A DNA stretch of 62,000 nucleotides from Neocallimastix lanati (nom. inval.) (taxonomy: Eukaryota > Neocallimastigomycota > Neocallimastigomycetes > Neocallimastigales > Neocallimastigaceae). The position numbers were made by a program, and so were the translations under genes. The DNA lies in NCBI GenBank assembly GCA_016946835.1, contig JACVTC010000115.1, positions 40,001 to 102,000 on the forward strand, in the 5' to 3' direction. Positions 56,486 to 62,000 of this stretch are shown piece after piece (position 1 is the stretch's first letter; every line of letters starts with the position of its first letter). Under the pieces are notes generated by a model. That model saw nothing but the letters and a program-made list of their open reading frames with translations. It was not told where the DNA came from and made no database searches.

Positions 56486-57932
56486 TTTTTTGGAAAGGAT
56501 ATTTTAATTAACTATTAAAAAATTTTTTTAACTTATTATTATTATGTTAGCAATTTATTGTTTAGGAGTTTGTTATCATGATGGTATAGGTGTTGAAAAG
56601 AATCCATCTAAAGCTGTTTTCTATTATAAAAGATCAGCTGAATTAGGACAATCTAGAGGTGAAGGAATATTAGGATATTGTTATGGAGAAGGATTTGGAG
56701 TCGAAAAAAATGATGAAGTTGCTTTCTATTGGTATTATAAAGCTGCTCAAAAAAATGAATCTGTTTCTATGTATAATATAGCTCATTGCTATGAAGAAGG
56801 TATCGGTGTTGCTTGTAATATTAACCAAGCTGTATTATGGTACAGAAAATCTGCTGAATTAGGTAATTGTTATGCTCAAAATTCATTAGGATATATGTAT
56901 GAAGAGGGTCTTGGTGTTGAAAAAAATGAAAAGGTAGCTGTTTATTGGTATCAATTATCAGCTGAACAAGGTTATCCATGGGCTATGTGTAATTTGGGTT
57001 TTTGTTTACAAAATGCTATTGGATGTGAAAAGGATGAAGTTAAAGGTGCCTACTGGTACAAGATGGCTGCTTTACAAGGTCATTCAAGAGCTCAACATAA
57101 TCTTGGTCATGCTTATCAATATGGTATTGGTGTTGAAAAGAATATAACATTAGCTGTTGAATGGTATAGAAAGAGTGCTATGGCTGGTAATGCTTTTGCT
57201 TTACATTCATTAGGTTATGCATATCAATATGGATTAGGTGTTGAAGTTGATGAAAGAAAAGCTGTATATTATTATAAAGAGTCTGCCAATCTTGGTCATC
57301 CACCAGCACAACTTTCTCTAGGTTGTTGTTATCGTAATGGCGTAGGTGTGACTGCTGATGCTGCAACAGCCTTCCATTGGATTCATATGAGTGCTAGGGG
57401 TGGTAATGATTTAGCTCAAAATACATTAGGTCATTTATATGAAGAAGGGATAGGTTGCAAACGTGATATGAGCAAGTCCCTTTATTGGTATGAAAAAAGT
57501 GCTCAACAAGGTAATATGTGGGCTCAAACAAATCTTGGCATGTTATATTCAGAAGGAACAGGTGTTAAAAGAAATCATGCTGAGGCAATTCGTTTATATA
57601 GATTAGCTGCAAAGCAAGGTCATGCTCGTGCTCAAACAAAATTAGGTCACTATTTATTCTATGGAAAAGGATGTCCACAGAATAGAGAAGAAGCTTTCTA
57701 TTGGTATAAAAAAGCTGCTAAAAATAATTCAATATCAGCTATGTATCATATGGGTTTATGTTATGAATCTGGTTATGGTTGTGAAATGAATCAAGAAGAA
57801 GCAGCTAGATGGTTTGAAAAAGCAGCACTTTATGGAGATCAGAAGAGTTATGAACGTTTAATTCGTATAGTGGCAAATCCAGCATTAGTTGATGATATAT
57901 TTAAATATGGTTATGTTGCACCATGTGCTTAG
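55796..57932 (+). CDS. Sel1-repeat protein (two exons)
   Basis: Exons 55796-56366 and 56551-57932; the 184-nt intron has a GTAATT donor and a TTAG acceptor in phase 1. The splice joins ...VEQHPA to AIYCLGVCYHDGIGV, restoring a Sel1 unit across the junction, and gives 650 residues. After a Thr/Ser/Lys-rich N-terminus (about 20-50) about fourteen Sel1-like TPR-type repeats fill the protein, each with A...LG..Y..G.GV..N...A..WY..AA (for example YAQNSLGYMYEEGLGVEKNE). Sel1 solenoids act as scaffolds, for example Chs4/Skt5 with chitin synthase or Nif1-type cell-cycle regulators; the GRPSVKIDRTEAENW segment is of the fungal type. No signal peptide, and the ending (VAPCA) is not a CAAX box. The partner cannot be named from sequence. 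Confidence 0.92.
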
Positions 57933-58766
57933 AGAGATTTATTATTTTTTTTTTATAAAGAGAAAGAATAATAATTTATAACCAATATTTTATTTTTTTT
58001 ACCTTTAATTTTAAAAACCCTATTAATTTTTATTTTTAAAAAAAACGTTTTTTTTTTTCACTCCTGATATCCTTATTATAAATATAACCATATGTTTCTC
58101 TATCAATTAAATGATAAATCATCAAATTATTTTTATATATATAAATATTTTTTTTTCTTTTTTTCTTAATACATAATATATTTAATTATTTAATTATTTA
58201 AACATAGATTATTTTCTTTTTCATCATCATTTTTTTTTTAAACTAAATATGAAAAAAATATGATATATTCATATATAGTAAAAAAAAAAAAAGAGAAAGA
58301 ATTGAAAAAGAAAAACATACCAAAATTTTTTTCTTTATACTTTTTAAAAAACAAGCGAACAAGAACAATTCATAAAAAAAAAAAAAAAAAAACATTTAAA
58401 GAATCAAAAATACAAATGTTAAAAAATATAACAAATAATTTTTTTATTTACTTTTTAAATTTAAACATTTTAGTTCTTATTTTTTTTATTTACTATTTTT
58501 AAGCATAAACTATCCATGATTATTTTACAATTTTTTTTTTTTTTTTTATTATTCTTTTAATTCTTTTTGATTATATATGTTGAAATTAGTATAAGGCTAA
58601 GATTTCAAAATTTTTTAAGAAATTAAAACTTTTTTTTTTTTTTTAGAAAAAGAAAATAATTTAAGGATTTTATTAATACGAATTATTTTTAACATTATAT
58701 CATTTTTTTTTTTTTTTTTTCATTTTCTTTCTTTTTCTTTTTTTTTTTTTTTTTTTTTTTTTTTTG

Positions 58767-58805
<39 letters not shown>

Positions 58806-59035
58806 AAAAGAAAGAAAAAGAAAAAATAATACCAAACTATCTGTTGAAAAAAAAAAAAAAAAGTAAAGATAAGCAAAAAGGAAAATTATATTATATATAT
58901 TTAAAAAAATATTAGAACATGTATTAAAATATATATGTATATATAATATATATATTTATTTTTTATTATTTTTATACTAAATATAAAGTATAAAAAATAA
59001 ATAAAAAATAAATTATCTTTTTTTTAATAAAAGTA

Positions 59036-59067
<32 letters not shown>

Positions 59068-59244
59068 GTATTTATAATATATTATTATTTGATTATTAAT
59101 TTAAGATTATTTTATAAATGATAAAAAAAAAAATTTAAAATATTGTTAATATTAGAGGTTATCATACTAAAAGACTATTAGTGATAGGAATAAGTATATT
59201 AATATATTTCCTTGGGAAGAGGTAGAGTTATAGAAAAATGTACC

Positions 59245-59660
59245 AAAAGTTGTTCATGGTATGGTAAAGGTGATCAGTCATTTATTCGTTGGATATTTGA
59301 AATGTTCCTTTAATATTTTTATGTTCCTTCTTGGTGGAACTTTTAACATTAGATTAGCCAAAATTACAATACTGGGGAACAATGACATTAAAAGAAATTC
59401 TATTAAAAGAGTTGTGGGATTAATGCTTCCATATAGAGCTTAACCTTCAAGGATTACCTCACTAGTATACTTTACTAGTCATTAGTGGCTTTCTTGAGTT
59501 ACTTTTTGATTAGTATAATAATAATAATAAAAAAAAAAAAAAAAAAAAAAAAAAACAACCCTTAATAACCAAGAGAGTCGATGTCGAACCGATTATGACC
59601 AAGAAGGAAAAACCTCATCTGCTAGTCTTCCTTCTTTGTATATCTTAAATACAAATAGTA
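59245..59660 (+). mobile_element. Dispersed repeat family B, copy 2
   Basis: GC-richer than its flanks and collinear with 48085-48760. Matching blocks are CATGGTATGG, GTTCCTTCTTGGTGGAA, AATACTGGGGAACA, TTAAAAGAGTTGTGGGAT, TTGAGTTACTTTTTGA, a poly(A) tract, and GATGTCGAACC. Further GC-richer sequence to about 60110 may belong to the same element. No intact gene; likely a retroelement end. Confidence 0.55.
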
Positions 59661-60913
59661 ATCATCATTTTTTTACACAAACGACTTTACGGGAAAATTA
59701 AATCTCCGGATGATTAATATTTCTATTTGACTGATTTGAGGGAGAGTTTTAGTGGTCTCCATCACTACACCTAACTTAATCTTCTTTTTACAGACCAGAT
59801 GTTGACATCTTTTTGTGTTGTGTATTATTTTATTTTAATACTTTTGTTAGAAATTAGTCTCTATTCTTATCATATCCATAATAACATATATTAATAATAA
59901 TTTTTAAATTTTCTTTGTCTCTTTTTTTTTTTTTTTTTTTTTTTTTTTGATCTAGTCATTAATGCTATGATAAAAAAAAAAAAAAAACTTTATGTTACAG
60001 CCAATGAAGTAGGGGATGAAATTCAAGTTTAAGAGTTTCTAAAAACAAAAAAACAATCTACAGAGTTCAGTATTCCATTGCCTCTGCTTACATTAAGAAA
60101 TTATTAGCATATTAAAAAGCATTAATTTTTTTTTTTTTTTGAATGGAAAAAGAATTTAAAAAAATTTTAAATTTAGAAGTTGAATTAATTAATCTTTAAG
60201 CATTCTGTGATCTCTCTCTCTTTAATAAAAGAATACAAGGTTCTTTCTGATGATATTATGAGTATTAAGTATTTTAAGAGGAAATATTAGGATAATTAGA
60301 TTTTTGAAAAATTTGATTCATTCCAGCATGGGAGGGTAAATGTTTTTTTTTTTTTTTTTTTTTTTTTTCCAGCATTAATTTAAAAATGTAAAACAAAAAA
60401 GTTAAAAAAAAAAAAAAAGTAAAATCAATCAAATTAGGTGTCACATACTCTTTTCAATAAACGCAAAAACCGTAAACTCACAATCATTCTTGTAAATCTA
60501 TAATCTAAGTAAAAAAAAAAAAAAAAATTTCATGTATTTTTATCTTCATATATTTATATATTAAATAAATATTATATAATAAACTTTATTCCTGATAATT
60601 TTTTTTTAAAAAAAAATATGCCTAATATATGTATATATATAAATCATATTTACAACATTTATATTTTGAACATTGAACATAAAATATAAAATAGGGTCGT
60701 TGATAAATATTTTTTATGAAATTTTTTTTTTTTAATAAATTTTTTTTTTTATAAAATCAATTAAAAACAAAAAAAAAAAAAAAAAAACATAATAATCATT
60801 ATGATTATTAAAATAATAATATAAATTAACAAAAAAAAAAAAAAAAAAACATAATAATCATTATAATTATTAAAATAATAATAATAAAAAAAAAAAAAAC
60901 ATTAGTTATCATT

Positions 60914-60951
<38 letters not shown>

Positions 60952-61488
60952 TTTATAAAAAACTATAATAATTAAAAATAAAAAAATAATATACATATAC
61001 TTATCTACAAAATATAAAAATTAAAAATAAAAAAAAATTTTATAAAATATTATAATAAAAAAAATATTTAAGAGTATTTATATAATTATATTACTATAAT
61101 AATAGAAATAAAGAAAAAAAAAAAAAAAAAAAAAAATAAAAATAAAATAAAATAAAATAAAATAAAGAAAATAAAAAATAAAATAATTTAGTTAATATTA
61201 AATAATATTTTTTTTTATTAATTAAATTTACAATAATCATAATCATAATAATATATAAATAATATTTTTCTTTTAATATTATTATTTCTTCATTTCATTA
61301 TTATTCCTATTATTATAATTATTATTATTTCATTTCATGTATTATTATTATTATTATTATTATTGTTATTATAATTTTTAATTTTTTTTTTTAAATTAAT
61401 GTTATTAATAATGATTAATATTATTAATATTTTTATTTTAAATTAATATTAAATATTAATATTTTTTTTTTTAAATAATTTTTACATA

Positions 61489-61519
<31 letters not shown>

Positions 61520-61588
61520 TGAAATTAATTATATACAAAATTATTTGTCAATTATTAAATTAAATTATTTATTATTATTGTTACTATT

Positions 61589-61621
<33 letters not shown>

Positions 61622-61659
<38 letters not shown>

Positions 61660-61660
61660 C
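61622..61660. repeat. TTTA array
   Basis: About ten TTTA units following a long poly(T) tract, directly downstream of the ABC transporter gene. Confidence 0.85.
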
Positions 61661-61682
61661 TTATAAATATTTTTCCTGCTAA

Positions 61683-62000
61683 TTATTGACTTTTTTTAAT
61701 AAAGTCTATGAAAACATCTTCCAAGGAGGATTGTGTGATCGTATAATCATTAATTTTATTTTCATTTTTAGCTTTTTCTAATATTTCAAATAATTTTCCA
61801 ACATTATATTTTCTTTCAATGGTATATTTACATCGGGTAGTGGTTTCCTTTTCATACGTATATTTCACTCTATGAAATATGGAGCTTGGATTAAGGAAAA
61901 TCTCTTCATGAACTAAATCCAATACATCGGATTCTATATCTAGTATATAATTGGTGGCATAATTCATGGTGAGATACTCCGGTGAACCAATACAACTTAA
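61683..62000 (-). CDS. ABCA-type ABC transporter, C-terminal end (partial)
   Basis: The frame is open from the window edge to a TAA at 61683, giving the last 105 residues of a protein whose 5' part lies beyond the window. SCIGSPEYLTMNYATNYIL matches the post-nucleotide-binding-domain segment of ABCA transporters (C-L/I-G-S-P-x-x-L-...-G-Y-x-L). The end, TITQSSLEDVFIDFIKKSQ, matches the SLEDVF signature after the last nucleotide-binding domain. ABCA proteins are large polytopic transporters, usually of lipids. Walker and signature motifs would lie outside the window, so function and completeness cannot be judged. Confidence 0.88.
   Translation of the reverse strand, partial: LSCIGSPEYLTMNYATNYILDIESDVLDLVHEEIFLNPSSIFHRVKYTYEKETTTRCKYTIERKYNVGKLFEILEKAKNENKINDYTITQSSLEDVFIDFIKKSQ

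Larger units (their letters stand above)
57933..61682. other. Intergenic A/T-rich region between convergent genes
   Basis: 3.7 kb. The Sel1 and ABC genes converge here. It holds a copy of dispersed repeat B (listed separately), long poly(T)/poly(A) pairs (58724-58803), an A/T hairpin-rich stretch, two copies of an ACATAATAATCATTATNATT unit after poly(A) (60788 and 60850), TA runs and a TTTA array (61622-61660). No gene; the Lys/Phe-rich frame at 58260-58502 and a 60-codon frame in the repeat are not supported. Confidence 0.6.

Noticed and set aside
58260-58502. 80-codon Lys/Phe-rich frame
   Set aside because: Composition equals translated poly(A)/poly(T); no motif, no neighbour support.

Overview
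This window is extremely A+T-rich eukaryotic DNA. It is full of poly(A) and poly(T) tracts, one of them 74 nt long, and of simple repeats such as TTTA, TTATTTA and AAT. It has short introns of about 97-184 nt with GTAAGT/GTATGT-like donors and TAG acceptors. Genes sit as more GC-balanced islands several kilobases apart. A chitin deacetylase carrying three chitin-binding (CBM18) modules, large ankyrin and Sel1 repeat proteins, a fungal KIN4/FRK1-type kinase and a bacterial-style stand-alone prephenate-dehydratase-like protein together suggest an anaerobic gut fungus (Neocallimastigomycota). That assignment is inference from gene content and composition; no marker gene proves it.

Layout. 0.8-1.4 kb: prephenate-dehydratase-like gene (+). 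3.5-4.7 kb: secreted chitin/polysaccharide deacetylase (-). 8.2-10.1 kb and 13.9-15.9 kb: two paralogous ankyrin-repeat genes (-) with basic, Ser-rich regions and hydrophobic C-terminal tails. 19.1-29.1 kb: a retrotransposon graveyard. It holds a decayed Ty3/gypsy chromovirus with a piece of integrase in reverse orientation, a second decayed RNase H-integrase fragment, a pair of inverted 284-bp LTR-like arms, a solo LTR flanked by TCGA, and a minus-strand Gag unit bounded by LTRs. The last LTR ends 15 bp upstream of an intron-containing tRNA-Ile(UAU) gene (29.1 kb), as in the tRNA-gene targeting of Ty3 and Dictyostelium DGLT-A. 32.0-34.9 kb: a five-exon KIN4/FRK1-like protein kinase (-) with an acidic tail made of 17-residue repeats. 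35-41 kb: gene-free, with long TTATTTA arrays. 41-51 kb: accessory and decayed DNA. This includes a six-copy minisatellite, a family of Mutator-like MITEs (one with a perfect 9-bp target duplication), a broken ankyrin gene, a broken unknown gene, and a broken gene for a heptad-repeat protein with a possible lectin-like end. 51-55.8 kb: repeats only. 55.8-57.9 kb: a two-exon Sel1-repeat scaffold gene (+). 61.7-62.0 kb: the 3' end of an ABCA-type transporter gene (-) that runs off the window.

There is no operon structure. Apart from the tandem ankyrin paralogues the genes look functionally independent: cell-wall chitin modification, cell-cycle kinase signalling, Sel1 scaffolding, lipid-type ABC transport and an aromatic-amino-acid-like enzyme. 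The most interesting signals are the LTR placed next to the tRNA gene, the 9-bp-TSD MITE family built from a repeated GCGAAATGCAA motif, the invariant-core minisatellite, and the recently broken heptad-repeat gene.
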